Shown: positions 14,750 to 23,481, counted from the stretch's first letter. The stretch: 37,293 nt of DNA from Candidatus Omnitrophota bacterium (GCA_018814825.1 JAHIYJ010000041.1:1-37293), one strand, 5' to 3'. Program-made: numbers and translations. Notes: a model not told the origin generated them from the sequence alone.

Positions 14750-14778
14750 TTGCTAAAACCCTATCCTTTTGATACAAT
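14750..14778 (+). promoter_or_regulatory. Promoter of the 1090-aa gene, near-leaderless
   Basis: TTGCTA (14750-14755), 17-nt spacer, TACAAT (14773-14778). The ATG is at 14788, only 9 nt after the -10 box, and no ribosome-binding site is seen. The transcript would start within a few bases of the start codon. Confidence 0.55.
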
Positions 14779-14787
14779 TACTTAAAT

Positions 14788-17700
14788 ATGGACAAGAAAG
14801 TAAGATACTATATTGAACCCAGCGGGGAGTTTGTTGTGGAAAATTATAACCACGCTACTCCTTTCTCTAATTTTCTGCCGGGTATAGCCGGCCTGTTTGG
14901 TATACCCATGTGGGTATTTTATGTAAACAGGGGGCAGTGTATATGCAGCTTCGGAGTCAAAAGCAAAGATAGCCCTATCATGGAATTTCTACCGGCGAAC
15001 AGAGCCTATCAGTTAACCTCGTCTCAGGGGTTTCGGACATTTATAAAAATAAAAGATAAAAAGAGAGCTATTTTTTACGAGCCGTTCCGCCCGCATTTTG
15101 AAGACAGCGCCGCGTTTATAGACCAAAAGATGTTTATAACATCGGAGGGATTAAGGCTTATAGATAAAAACCGGTCTCTGGGTATCGAGATCAGCGTAGA
15201 TTATTTTACAATTCCAAATGAGCCTTTCTCAGCCCTGGCAAGGGTGGTTACGTTCAGGAACATATCCAGGAAAGACATCTTCATGGACCTGTTAGACGGC
15301 GCCCCTCTTATCATACCATACGGTGTCTCGAATTTTTTCCTTCAAAAGATGAGACGCACCGTTGAGGCATGGATGACGGTGGAGAATATGGAAAACGGCG
15401 CCCCGTTTTACAAACTGAAGGTGGATCCAAGGGATGTCTCAGAAGTGGAATTCATAAACGAGGGGAATTTTTATTTATCAACACTTGCGAGGAACGGCAA
15501 AACAAATGGAGCGTTACCTGTCTTTGTTGACCCGGAGCTGATATTCGGACAGGTCAACGACTTCTCATGTCCCGTCAATTTTATAAACGATAAGAGATTC
15601 CACGCGCCGGCCAAGCAGATAGGCCAGAATAAGTTACCATGCGCCATGTCTCTGGCTTCGCTGAAACTTAAAAAAGGCTCTGCGGCCACTATCTATTCTC
15701 TCATGGGGCATATGAGCTCAAAAGAAAAACTTAACTCTATGGCCCAGCGGCTCACCAGGCCTCAGTTCTTCAGGGATAAACGTGAGGAAAACGAAAAAAT
15801 TATAAAAGAACTTCAGGGCCCGGTTTTTACTGTTTCGGGAGATAAAAGTTATGACCTCTATTGCTTGCAGACATTTCTTGATAATATACTTCGAGGAGGT
15901 TACCCCGTGAGCTGTGGGAACAACTCACATATATTTTACACTTATTCCAGGAAACACGGCGACCTTGAAAGGGATTACAATAGATTCTATATAGATCCGA
16001 CGTATTTCTCGCAGGGCAACGGCAATTTCAGGGATATGAACCAGAACCGGAGAAACGATATCTTCTTTAATCCTGATATAAAAGATTCGAACATCCTGCA
16101 TTTTTATAACCTTATACAGCCTGACGGATACAATCCTCTCGTATTGTGCGGTGTTAGGTTCAGGCTTAGGGCCGGGGTGGATTTGACCGATAGCCTGAGA
16201 GGTAAAATAGAGAATAAAGACATCGAGAAGCTCAAGGACGTCCTTACCGCGGCGTTTACTCCCGGTAGATTGTTCATGGAAATGGAATCGCTTGGTATAA
16301 AGATGAAGACTTCATGGCAAGAGCTGTTGGAAGCCGTCCTTAAAAACTGCGAGACCATATATGACGCCGAGCATGCGGAAGGGTTCTGGATAGACCACTG
16401 GACATATAATCTTGATTTGGTCGAAAGCTATCTATCCGTGTACCCTGAGAAATTAAAGGATATCCTGCTGGACAAGAAAGAATTTACTTTTTATGACAAT
16501 GTGTTCTCCGTGAAACCCCGTGTTGAGAAGAGTCTGTTAAACGGCGATAACAGGGTCAGGCAATACCATGCCCTCATAAGAGACAGCAAAAAAGATCATA
16601 TGATAAGAAAACGCAGGCATGAAGCCCATGTGGTAAGGACGCGTAAAGGAGAGGGGGATATCTACAAAACAACACTCCTTGTGAAACTATTATGTCTCAC
16701 GGCAAACAAGCTTTCTTCGCTGGACCCGTTCGGAACGGGGATAGAGATGGAGTCTGACAAACCTGGCTGGTGCGATTCAATGAACGGGCTGCCAGGTCTT
16801 TTCGGTTCTTCCACGCCCGAGGTATTTGAACTTCAAAGACAGATAGAATTTATGCTCGATGCCTTAAAAGATCTGGGCCTTGAAGATGGCTGCAGGATAA
16901 AGGTGCCGGAGGAGATGCATGATTTTCTTAAGGCCATACAATCCATAATCAAGAAAGAGGCGCGCCTGACAGCTAAAAAGAAAGACCTGTACTACTGGAA
17001 TAATGCAAATTCAAGCAAGGAGAGGTATCGCGAAAGGGTGAGGCTGGGGTTTACTGGTAATGAGAAATCAATGGCTGTATCTGAATTAACAGAGATGCTC
17101 AAACTTTTTCTCTCCAAGGTGAAAAAGTCGGCAGGGAAGGCGTATATCGCATCGAAAAAGATATACGCGACTTATTTTATAAATGAGGTTACTGATTTCG
17201 ATCGCACGGGTGAAATGGATCCTATTACTGACCTGCCGCTTGTCAAGCCAAAGAAGTTTCGGAGCGTAAGGGTCCCCCTGTTTCTGGAGGGGGTGGTCCG
17301 GGCCATGAGGACCGAGAGGGACCCTAAAAAAGCACAGGCCTTGTATAGGGCGTTGAAAAAAACAGGGCTATATGACAAGAAGATCAGGATGTACAAAATA
17401 AACGAGTCTATGGATAAGGTTTCAAAAGAGGTCGGCCGCTGCAGCATCTTTACTCCGGGGTGGCTGGAGAACGAGTCAATATGGCTTCATATGGAGTATA
17501 AGTACCTCCTTGAAATATTAAGATCCGGGCTTTACAAGGAGTTCTTCCATGAATTCAGGAATTGTCTGGTCCCGTTTATGAAACCAGAGGTGTACGGTAG
17601 GAGTATCTTCGAGAACTCGTCTTTTATAGTCTCAAGCGCCTTTCCTGATGAGCGGCTCCATGGTAAAGGGTTTGTGGCCCGCCTGAGTGGCTCCACGGCG

Positions 17701-18060
17701 GAATTACTTAGCATGTGGATATTGATGAATGTAGGCGAAAGACCATTTTTCCTGAATGAAAAAGGTGAGCTGACCCTAAGGCTCAAACCAGCCCTGCCCA
17801 GCTGGTTATTTACGAAAAAATCGCAAAACGGTTTCCCGAAAAATAGCTACGCGTTCAGATTTTTGAATAAGACCACCATAGTTTATCATAACCCCCGCAT
17901 GAAAAATACGGCCGGAAGGAATTCAGTGAAAATCAGGTTTCTTGTCTTGAGGTACGACAACGGCAAGAAGCTTGAGATTAAAAAAGACACGATAGAATGG
18001 CCGTATGCCCAGGACGTCAGGGACAGAAAAGTAAGAAGAATAGATATCTATCTAGGCTAA
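14788..18060 (+). CDS. Large cellobiose-phosphorylase-like protein
   Basis: A 1090-aa soluble protein without signal peptide. The N-terminus (EFVVENYNHATPFSNFLPGI, then VFYVNRGQCICSFG) and the segments HGDLERDYNRFYIDPTYFSQ, GNGNFRDMNQNRRNDIFFNP (about residues 390-432) and ESDKPGWCDSMNGLPGLFGS (about 655-675) match a family of about 1100-aa proteins usually annotated as cellobiose phosphorylase in Firmicutes and other phyla. That points to an N-terminal beta-sandwich and an (alpha/alpha)6 catalytic barrel, as in GH94-type phosphorylases. The true substrate is not known to me. It stands alone, with its own promoter and terminator. Confidence 0.6.
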   Translation: MDKKVRYYIEPSGEFVVENYNHATPFSNFLPGIAGLFGIPMWVFYVNRGQCICSFGVKSKDSPIMEFLPANRAYQLTSSQGFRTFIKIKDKKRAIFYEPFRPHFEDSAAFIDQKMFITSEGLRLIDKNRSLGIEISVDYFTIPNEPFSALARVVTFRNISRKDIFMDLLDGAPLIIPYGVSNFFLQKMRRTVEAWMTVENMENGAPFYKLKVDPRDVSEVEFINEGNFYLSTLARNGKTNGALPVFVDPELIFGQVNDFSCPVNFINDKRFHAPAKQIGQNKLPCAMSLASLKLKKGSAATIYSLMGHMSSKEKLNSMAQRLTRPQFFRDKREENEKIIKELQGPVFTVSGDKSYDLYCLQTFLDNILRGGYPVSCGNNSHIFYTYSRKHGDLERDYNRFYIDPTYFSQGNGNFRDMNQNRRNDIFFNPDIKDSNILHFYNLIQPDGYNPLVLCGVRFRLRAGVDLTDSLRGKIENKDIEKLKDVLTAAFTPGRLFMEMESLGIKMKTSWQELLEAVLKNCETIYDAEHAEGFWIDHWTYNLDLVESYLSVYPEKLKDILLDKKEFTFYDNVFSVKPRVEKSLLNGDNRVRQYHALIRDSKKDHMIRKRRHEAHVVRTRKGEGDIYKTTLLVKLLCLTANKLSSLDPFGTGIEMESDKPGWCDSMNGLPGLFGSSTPEVFELQRQIEFMLDALKDLGLEDGCRIKVPEEMHDFLKAIQSIIKKEARLTAKKKDLYYWNNANSSKERYRERVRLGFTGNEKSMAVSELTEMLKLFLSKVKKSAGKAYIASKKIYATYFINEVTDFDRTGEMDPITDLPLVKPKKFRSVRVPLFLEGVVRAMRTERDPKKAQALYRALKKTGLYDKKIRMYKINESMDKVSKEVGRCSIFTPGWLENESIWLHMEYKYLLEILRSGLYKEFFHEFRNCLVPFMKPEVYGRSIFENSSFIVSSAFPDERLHGKGFVARLSGSTAELLSMWILMNVGERPFFLNEKGELTLRLKPALPSWLFTKKSQNGFPKNSYAFRFLNKTTIVYHNPRMKNTAGRNSVKIRFLVLRYDNGKKLEIKKDTIEWPYAQDVRDRKVRRIDIYLG

Positions 18061-18065
18061 TTCAG

Positions 18066-18119
18066 TCCTTAACTTAACAAATCGTGTATTACGCGTTTTG
18101 TCAAGTTAAGGATTTTTTT
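18066..18119 (+). terminator. Intrinsic terminator with TTAACTT arms
   Basis: TCCTTAACTTAACAAA (18066-18081) pairs with TTTGTCAAGTTAAGGA (18097-18112), with one A-C mismatch, followed by seven T. It ends the 14788 gene. Its arms resemble the inverted repeat at 8251-8293. Confidence 0.88.
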
Positions 18120-18120
18120 G

Positions 18121-18166
18121 TTGACAGTCGCGTAAATCGTGTTATAATTTTAGAAAAAGTAACACG
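18121..18166 (+). promoter_or_regulatory. nikR promoter with NikR-type dyad operator
   Basis: TTGACA (18121-18126), 16-nt spacer, TATAAT (18143-18148). CGTGTTA (18138-18144) and TAACACG (18160-18166) form a perfect inverted repeat with a 15-nt gap, about two helical turns centre to centre, as expected for a NikR tetramer contacting two half-sites. The left half overlaps the -10 box. Autoregulation is inferred. Confidence 0.8.
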
Positions 18167-18175
18167 GAGGATAAT

Positions 18176-18589
18176 GTGCCGGAGCTAATGAGATTCGGAG
18201 TGTCGTTAGAGAAAGGCCTGCTGAAGGATTTTGACAGGCTTATAAATAATAAGCAATACGCCAACCGCTCAGAGGCGATAAGAGATCTTATACGCAATAC
18301 TCTGGTAGAGGACGAGTGGAAAAAGGGAAAGGACGTCGCGGGCGCGATTTCTCTGGTATATGACCACCATAGAAGAGAATTAATGAACGTAATCCTGGAA
18401 ATACAGCATGACTATCAGGATACCATAGTGGCGAGCCAGCACGTACATCTCGATCACCACAATTGCCTTGAGGTCATTATAGTGAAAGGCAAGTCAGATA
18501 AGATCAAAGTACTTTCTGATAAGTTACGCGCCGTGAAAGGCGTAAAGCATGGTTCGCTTACCCTGACGACGCTCGGAAAAGAGCTTTAA
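18176..18589 (+). CDS. nikR: NikR nickel-responsive regulator
   Basis: A 137-aa ribbon-helix-helix repressor with ACT-like nickel domain. The RHH N-terminus (MRFGVSLEKGLLKDFDRLI, then RSEAIRDLIR) is typical. The high-affinity nickel ligands are all present: H78, H89, H91 and C97 (QHVHLDHHNC), each exactly two positions after E. coli H76/H87/H89/C95. The start is GTG at 18176 after CGGAGG; an overlapping ATG at 18174 is in another frame. It heads the porin and nikMNQO genes. Confidence 0.95.
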   Translation: MPELMRFGVSLEKGLLKDFDRLINNKQYANRSEAIRDLIRNTLVEDEWKKGKDVAGAISLVYDHHRRELMNVILEIQHDYQDTIVASQHVHLDHHNCLEVIIVKGKSDKIKVLSDKLRAVKGVKHGSLTLTTLGKEL

Positions 18590-18652
18590 ATAAATTTTTT
18601 TGTATATCAGTAGCACGAAAATTAAAAAAGTAGCAAAAAGAAAAGAGGCTTC

Positions 18653-19993
18653 GTGAAGAGGAATGTTTTTTTTATAGTTATGTTTATTTTGACGTTTACT
18701 TGTAAGTTTTCTTTTGCCGAAGTTTCGAATGAGGAGTTCCTTAGGGAAATCGAGACCCTTAGGCAAAAGCTTGAACAGCAGGACCAAAAGATCGCGGAAC
18801 TCGAGGCAAAGATCATAAAAGAGGCTTCAATGCCAAAAACCGCGAATTTCTCCAATATGACGATCGAGGATTTTGACAGACATCTGGACGCTCACCTTTT
18901 ACACAGGGAAGAGGGGTATTTAATGCTGGGTGGGTTGAGAATGGGAATAGGCTCGACTTTTATCATACAGGGCACTGATAATGCCAATAGTGACACCCTT
19001 TCCGAAAGAGGAGAAGACGTTACGGACGCTTCTTATTCCGTGGATGTTGAATTTGAAAAGGAATTTGAGGATTATGGTAAGGCTTTTCTTCATGTCGAAA
19101 CAGGGGACGGCCCCGGCGTGGAAGACGAGCTCCAGGTATTTTCAAACGTGAACAGGGACGCGGATGATTCTGATAATTCAATGGCGGTTACAGAGGCCTG
19201 GTATGAGCATTATTTCAAGGCCGCTCCGGCCAAGCTCATGGCGGGTAAAATAGACGGTACCATATTGATTGACACAAATGAATACGCCAATGATGAGACC
19301 ACCCAGTTTTTAGGCAGGATGTTCAGGAACTCGCCGACAATAGAATTTCCCGACAATGCGGCCGGATTACGCTTAGAGATAGAGCCGTCAGATTTAGTTA
19401 ATATAAAATTTCTAATGATGGACGGAGACAATGACTGGGAAGATGTCGCGGAAGACGGTTTCTACGGGACGCAGTTAAATATCAGGCCTGGTATTTTCGG
19501 AAGACACGGCAATTATCGTATCATCGGCTGGTTGAGCGACAGGGAACATACAAAATGGCAGGATTCGACCAGCACAAAGGAAAAGGCGTATGGTTTTGGC
19601 TTGAGTCTTGACCAGGAATTAACAGATGAGCTGGGTATATTTATGCGTTATGGCTGGCAGGATCCGGACGTCTATCTGAACGGAGAGGCTTTTTCTCTGG
19701 AACAGGCTTGGAGCGCTGGGATGCAACTAAAAGGCAGTTTCTGGAATAGAGAGGATGATATACTGGGCCTTGCCTTGGGGCAGGTAACGCCTTCAGGAGA
19801 ATATAAAAAAGCAGACAGTAATCTGAGCGCAAAGGACGAAGGCCATTTCGAGGCCTATTATAATTATAAAGTAAACGAACATCTTACATTGACACCTGAT
19901 TTACAGGTAATCTGGAACCCGTATGGAGACGACGCGTCAAACGGCAAGTCAACGATTACAGTAGTAGGCATGAGAGGACAGGTAGATTTTTAA
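18653..19993 (+). CDS. OprB-like outer-membrane porin
   Basis: A 446-aa protein starting at GTG 18653 after AAAAGAGG. It has a signal peptide (1-22, cleavage after SFA), a short coiled coil (about 28-57, LREIETLRQKLEQQDQKIAE...) and then a long beta-strand-rich region of acidic and aromatic repeats ending in VDF, typical of a C-terminal barrel strand. It resembles the carbohydrate-selective OprB-like porin group. Lying between nikR and nikM, it may carry nickel (possibly chelated) across the outer membrane; this is inferred only from position. Confidence 0.65.
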   Translation: MKRNVFFIVMFILTFTCKFSFAEVSNEEFLREIETLRQKLEQQDQKIAELEAKIIKEASMPKTANFSNMTIEDFDRHLDAHLLHREEGYLMLGGLRMGIGSTFIIQGTDNANSDTLSERGEDVTDASYSVDVEFEKEFEDYGKAFLHVETGDGPGVEDELQVFSNVNRDADDSDNSMAVTEAWYEHYFKAAPAKLMAGKIDGTILIDTNEYANDETTQFLGRMFRNSPTIEFPDNAAGLRLEIEPSDLVNIKFLMMDGDNDWEDVAEDGFYGTQLNIRPGIFGRHGNYRIIGWLSDREHTKWQDSTSTKEKAYGFGLSLDQELTDELGIFMRYGWQDPDVYLNGEAFSLEQAWSAGMQLKGSFWNREDDILGLALGQVTPSGEYKKADSNLSAKDEGHFEAYYNYKVNEHLTLTPDLQVIWNPYGDDASNGKSTITVVGMRGQVDF

Positions 19994-20000
19994 ATAAAAG

Positions 20001-20040
20001 ACCCCTCGCCGCAGAGTATTGATCAAAGGCGGTTCGGGGT
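20001..20040 (+). other. Weak hairpin before nikM
   Basis: ACCCC (20001-20005) pairs with GGGGT (20036-20040) and GCC (20008-20010) with GGC (20028-20030), with bulges. No T tract follows; the GAGGAGG ribosome-binding site comes right after. It could be a weak attenuator or processing site. Confidence 0.35.
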
Positions 20041-20053
20041 TGAGGAGGTAAAT

Positions 20054-20689
20054 ATGCATATACCAGATGGGTTTTTGGCGGCTAATACTTGGGTGCCTGC
20101 TTGGGTTATTTCAGTGGGAGGGCTCGGATATTGTGTTAAGCGTGCCTCAGAAGCATTAAAAGATAAAATGGTACCGTTAATGGGAGTGATGGCCGCGTTT
20201 ATTTTTGCGGCACAGATGTTGAATTTTCCTGTTGTGGCAGGTACTTCAGGCCATCTCTTGGGGGGCGTGCTCGCGGCAGTGCTGCTGGGGCCTTACGCGG
20301 GCGCAGTTGTTATTGCCGTGGTCTTAGCTGTACAGTGCCTCGTGTTTCAGGATGGAGGATTGACAGCGCTCGGCGCAAATATATTAAATATGTCTTTTAT
20401 AGGTACTATGGGCGGATACATAATTTATAGTTTAATAAGAAAGGCAATAGGCGACAATAAGGGCATTCTCATGGGAGCGGCTATTGCGGCATGGGTTTCA
20501 GTTGTGTTGGCATCCAGCGCATGCGCTATAGAACTGGCTGTTTCAGGAACATCGCCTTTGAAGATTGTGCTTCCCGCCATGATGTTAGTCCATATGTTGA
20601 TAGGCATAGGGGAGGCGATTATTTCGGTTTTTGTCCTGAGTTTTGTTTTGAAAACAAGGCCTGACTTGATATATAATGAGGAGGTATAA
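20054..20689 (+). CDS. nikM: NikM/CbiM, substrate-binding subunit of ECF nickel/cobalt importer
   Basis: A 211-aa polytopic membrane protein starting MHIPDGFL; the N-terminal Met-His-Ile hook binds Ni2+ or Co2+ in this family. Conserved membrane motifs FPVVAGTSGHLLGG (about 57-70) and FQDGGLTALGANILNM (about 99-114) are seen. ATG after GAGGAGG. CbiM and NikM are hard to tell apart; the nikR gene upstream and absence of cobalamin genes favour nickel. Confidence 0.9.
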   Translation: MHIPDGFLAANTWVPAWVISVGGLGYCVKRASEALKDKMVPLMGVMAAFIFAAQMLNFPVVAGTSGHLLGGVLAAVLLGPYAGAVVIAVVLAVQCLVFQDGGLTALGANILNMSFIGTMGGYIIYSLIRKAIGDNKGILMGAAIAAWVSVVLASSACAIELAVSGTSPLKIVLPAMMLVHMLIGIGEAIISVFVLSFVLKTRPDLIYNEEV

Positions 20690-20690
20690 T

Positions 20691-20972
20691 ATGCATAAAA
20701 AAGAAATCTTATTATGGCTTGCGGCTGCTTTGATATTGGCGTTCTTTGTATCTCCCTTTGCGGCCAGTTCACCTGATGGCTTGGAAAAGGTCGCGGATGA
20801 TAAAGGATTTTTGGAAAAAGGAGAAACCGAACCAGTAGTCAGCTCTCCTGTGCCGGATTATACATGGCCTGGGATAAAGAACGAAGGCATGGCAACAGGC
20901 CTGGCAGGGATCTTTGGGACATTGGTTGTCTTTGGCCTGGCTTATGGAATAGGGGCCATGACAAAGAGGTAG
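20691..20972 (+). CDS. nikN: NikN-type PDGLE-domain subunit
   Basis: A 93-aa protein with an N-terminal membrane helix, the signature SSPDGLEKVA (about 26-35) and a C-terminal helix (MATGLAGIFGTLVVFGLAYGIG). This is the two-helix PDGLE subunit of nickel/cobalt ECF systems. I choose ATG 20691, preceded by GAGGAGG, over an in-frame ATG at 20676 overlapping that site. It starts 1 nt after nikM. Confidence 0.85.
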   Translation: MHKKEILLWLAAALILAFFVSPFAASSPDGLEKVADDKGFLEKGETEPVVSSPVPDYTWPGIKNEGMATGLAGIFGTLVVFGLAYGIGAMTKR

Positions 20973-20974
20973 CG

Positions 20975-21616
20975 ATGCATCATTCGTATATAGATAAATA
21001 CGCTGAACTGGATAGCGTTATTCACAAAGCGGATTCAAGGCTAAAAATAATAATATCCTTTGTTTTTATCTTATTTATAGTCTCAGCAAATCCGACGGCG
21101 TATTTATCTTTTGTCTTGTATGGATTGATATTGCTGATTCTTTTGGCTGTTTCCAGAATCCCTTTTTTATTTATATTTAAAAAGACGCTTGTCGTGATCC
21201 CGTTTGTTGTTTTAATCGCCGTATTCATCCCTTTTATGAAAGGGCAGGATGGAATTATCTTGTTCCGGGGTATAGTTTTAAGATCGTATCTTTCCATCTT
21301 ATGCATGACATTGCTTATCTCAAGCACAAAATTTACCAGATTATTAAAGGGTCTGGAACAGCTGAAGATCCCGAAGATATTTATCATGATAATGTCTTTT
21401 ATGTACAGGTACCTGTTCCTTCTTGTTGATGAAACACAGAGAATGCAGAGAGCGAAAGAGAGCCGTAGTTTTAAAAAAACCAAGCGTTTCCGTATAGTAA
21501 AGATATTGTCTAATATAATAGGCGTGCTTTTCGTCCGTTCGTATGAGAGGGCGGAGAGAGTATATCTTGCGATGTGTTCGAGAGGATTCAATGGCAGGGC
21601 AAGGACTATGGAATAG
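20975..21616 (+). CDS. nikQ: NikQ/CbiQ, ECF transmembrane coupling subunit
   Basis: A 213-aa membrane protein with about five helices. Charged ends and the cytoplasmic coupling segment (ERAERVYLAMCSRGFNG, containing the family's ARG-like turn) link it to the ATPase. The start at ATG 20975 (MHHSYIDKYAELDS) follows AAGAGGT; upstream in-frame codons are read through nikN. It ends just before nikO. Confidence 0.88.
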   Translation: MHHSYIDKYAELDSVIHKADSRLKIIISFVFILFIVSANPTAYLSFVLYGLILLILLAVSRIPFLFIFKKTLVVIPFVVLIAVFIPFMKGQDGIILFRGIVLRSYLSILCMTLLISSTKFTRLLKGLEQLKIPKIFIMIMSFMYRYLFLLVDETQRMQRAKESRSFKKTKRFRIVKILSNIIGVLFVRSYERAERVYLAMCSRGFNGRARTME

Positions 21617-21618
21617 GT

Positions 21619-22320
21619 ATGCGTAAAGTTATTGAGATAAAAAATTTGAATTACACTTACCCGGATGGCAAGCGAGCCTTGGAGAACATAACTTTGGATA
21701 TATTTAAAGGTGACTCCGTAGGGATAATTGGTCCGAACGGCGCAGGAAAGACAACTTTTCTTTTGCACCTTAATGGTATTTTTAATGGTAATAGTTCTGT
21801 CAAGGTTTGTGGTTTACCTGTGAGTGAAAATTTGAATGATATACGCAGGAAAGTAGGCCTTGTGTTCCAGGATCCAGATGACCAGCTTTTTATGCACACT
21901 GTTTTTGACGATGTGGCTTTTGGTCCGGTAAATATGGAATTGGAGTCAGGTGAGATTCGAAAAAGAGTAGATGACGCGCTCGGATCCGTGGATATGGGAG
22001 ATTACAAAGAAAGAATCAGTCATCATTTGAGTTTCGGAGAAAAAAAGAGAATATCATTGGCTACCGTCTTATCTATGAATCCTGAGATTTTAGTATTGGA
22101 TGAACCTACCGGCAACCTGGACCCTAAACACAGGAAGGACCTTATAAATTTTCTCAGGGATATGGATGTTACAAAGGTCATGGCGACTCATGACATGGAT
22201 ATGGTTTTATCAATATGCAATAAGATAGTGATAATGGACAAAGGCAGGATAGTAGCTCTTGACGCGACAGAGAATATTTTTAGGAATAAGGAGTTGTTGA
22301 GATTGTATAGTCTGGATTAA
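21619..22320 (+). CDS. nikO: NikO/CbiO, ECF ATP-binding subunit
   Basis: A 233-aa ABC ATPase: Walker A GPNGAGKT (38-45), Q-loop VFQDPDDQLF (82-91), signature LSFGE (137-141, the variant usual for this family) and Walker B ILVLDEP (157-163). The start at ATG 21619 avoids the 15 upstream codons that overlap nikQ. Its stop overlaps that of era on the other strand (shared TTAA). Confidence 0.92.
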   Translation: MRKVIEIKNLNYTYPDGKRALENITLDIFKGDSVGIIGPNGAGKTTFLLHLNGIFNGNSSVKVCGLPVSENLNDIRRKVGLVFQDPDDQLFMHTVFDDVAFGPVNMELESGEIRKRVDDALGSVDMGDYKERISHHLSFGEKKRISLATVLSMNPEILVLDEPTGNLDPKHRKDLINFLRDMDVTKVMATHDMDMVLSICNKIVIMDKGRIVALDATENIFRNKELLRLYSLD

Positions 22321-23201
22321 TACCCGAGGGTTTTTAAGGCGAACTGGTCCTTGCGCCAGTTTTTATAGATCTTTACCCACATGTCCAGGAATACTTTTTT
22401 CTGCAGTAATGTTTCTATATCTTTTCTTGAGGCCTCGCCTATCTTTTTCAACATCTGGCCGTTTTTTCCGATGATGATACCTTTCTGGTTTTTTCTTTCA
22501 ACGTATATATAGGCCCTTACGTAATAGATGTCTTTGCCTGATCTGTCTTTTTTTTCTTTCATCTCCTCCACGTTTACCGCTATGGAATGAGGGACCTCTT
22601 CACGTACGAGTTCCAGCGTCTTTTCCCTTATTATTTCGCGGATAAAGAAGCGCTCGTCTTTGTCACTCAGCTGGTCGTCAGGAAAAAACGGAAATCCATC
22701 AGGCAGATACTCAAGTATTTTTTTGAATACGATATCGGTCCCGTCTTTTTTAATAGCGGATATGGGTATTATCTCTTTAAACTGGAATTTGGCGGCTTCT
22801 TCCATGACAGGGAGGACCATGCGTTTGTCCAACCTGTCCATTTTATTTATGAGTAAGATATTTATTTTTTCAGGCGCGAGCCGTTCAAATATCCTCTTGT
22901 CTTCCTGTGTTATCCCGTCATGAGCCTCGATTAACACAAGTGTCAGGTCCGCTTCCATGATGGCGGAAGACGCTTTTGTCACCATTAATTTTCCCAGGAG
23001 CGTCTTTGGTTTATGCATTCCGGGAGTATCTATGAACACTACCTGGAACCCTTCACCTGAGAGTATGCCCTGTATATTGTCGCGCGTAGTCTCGGGTTTT
23101 CTCGAGATTATACAGAGCTTTTCCTTGATAAGCACATTGAGGAGCGTGGATTTTCCGACGTTTGGCCTGCCTATGATAGCGACTTTCCCGGCTTTGAACA
23201 T
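22317..23201 (-). CDS. era: Era GTPase
   Basis: A 294-aa ribosome-assembly GTPase that binds 16S rRNA 3' end. The G domain has GRPNVGKST (11-19), the TTRDNI switch I, DTPGMHKP and NKMD; the C-terminal KH domain has GIIIGKNGQMLKKIG. Length is normal. The ATG lies 6 nt after a -10 box with no ribosome-binding site. Convergent with nikO. Confidence 0.95.
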   Translation of the reverse strand: MFKAGKVAIIGRPNVGKSTLLNVLIKEKLCIISRKPETTRDNIQGILSGEGFQVVFIDTPGMHKPKTLLGKLMVTKASSAIMEADLTLVLIEAHDGITQEDKRIFERLAPEKINILLINKMDRLDKRMVLPVMEEAAKFQFKEIIPISAIKKDGTDIVFKKILEYLPDGFPFFPDDQLSDKDERFFIREIIREKTLELVREEVPHSIAVNVEEMKEKKDRSGKDIYYVRAYIYVERKNQKGIIIGKNGQMLKKIGEASRKDIETLLQKKVFLDMWVKIYKNWRKDQFALKTLGY

Positions 23202-23207
23202 GGTAGT

Positions 23208-23236
23208 ATTATATTATTATAACACCAGCGTTGCAA
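23208..23236 (-). promoter_or_regulatory. era promoter, predicted leaderless
   Basis: On the minus strand TTGCAA (23236-23231), 17-nt spacer, TATAAT (23213-23208), then only six bases before the ATG (23201). Transcription would begin at or within a base or two of the start codon. Confidence 0.65.
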
Positions 23237-23323
23237 TTAAAATGTTATACTTCCAATGTCCCGTTCCACTGCCATACGGGCCAACCCACTGTTTTTTCGC
23301 TCTGCCAGGGCCTTCGAAAAGAC

Positions 23324-23365
23324 GCTCGCCCCGTACCAAATCTTCGATTTTGGTACGGGGCGAGC
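23324..23365. repeat. GCCCCGTAC hairpin, copy 2
   Basis: GCTCGCCCCGTACCAAA (23324-23340) pairs perfectly with TTTGGTACGGGGCGAGC (23349-23365). The arm core GCCCCGTAC is shared with 14590-14614. In both places a CAAACCCGCAT-type element follows 41-54 nt downstream. It lies in the divergent era/EamA intergenic region (23202-23481), which holds no gene. Confidence 0.8.
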
Positions 23366-23418
23366 AGGGCTGGCTATGCGCTGAGAGGTTAGCGTAACTG
23401 TTCAGATGATACATGCTT

Positions 23419-23447
23419 TCAATTAAATTGCAATGCCGGTTCGGATT
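23419..23447. repeat. Half copy of the CAAACCCGCAT element
   Basis: The sequence CAATTAAATTGCAATGCCGG and the following TTCGGATT match the loop and right arm of the palindromes at 14656, 28578 and 31471 with about three differences; the left arm is missing. It precedes the -10 box of the EamA gene. Confidence 0.6.
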
Positions 23448-23452
23448 TTATC

Positions 23453-23461
23453 TGGTATAAT
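23453..23461 (+). promoter_or_regulatory. Extended -10 promoter of the EamA gene
   Basis: TGGTATAAT (TGn extended -10, TATAAT at 23456-23461) lies 21 nt before the ATG at 23482. No good -35 box is placed correctly, as is common for extended -10 promoters. Confidence 0.5.
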
Positions 23462-23481
23462 ATACATAAAAAAAGGAGGAT

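Noticed and set aside
21022-21768. 248-codon minus-strand frame opposite nikQ/nikO
   Set aside because: It is a mirror of two well-supported genes, has no recognisable motif and low-complexity composition typical of antisense frames.
23217-23414. Short frames across the era/EamA intergenic hairpin
   Set aside because: They read through an inverted repeat on both strands, which creates open frames by symmetry.
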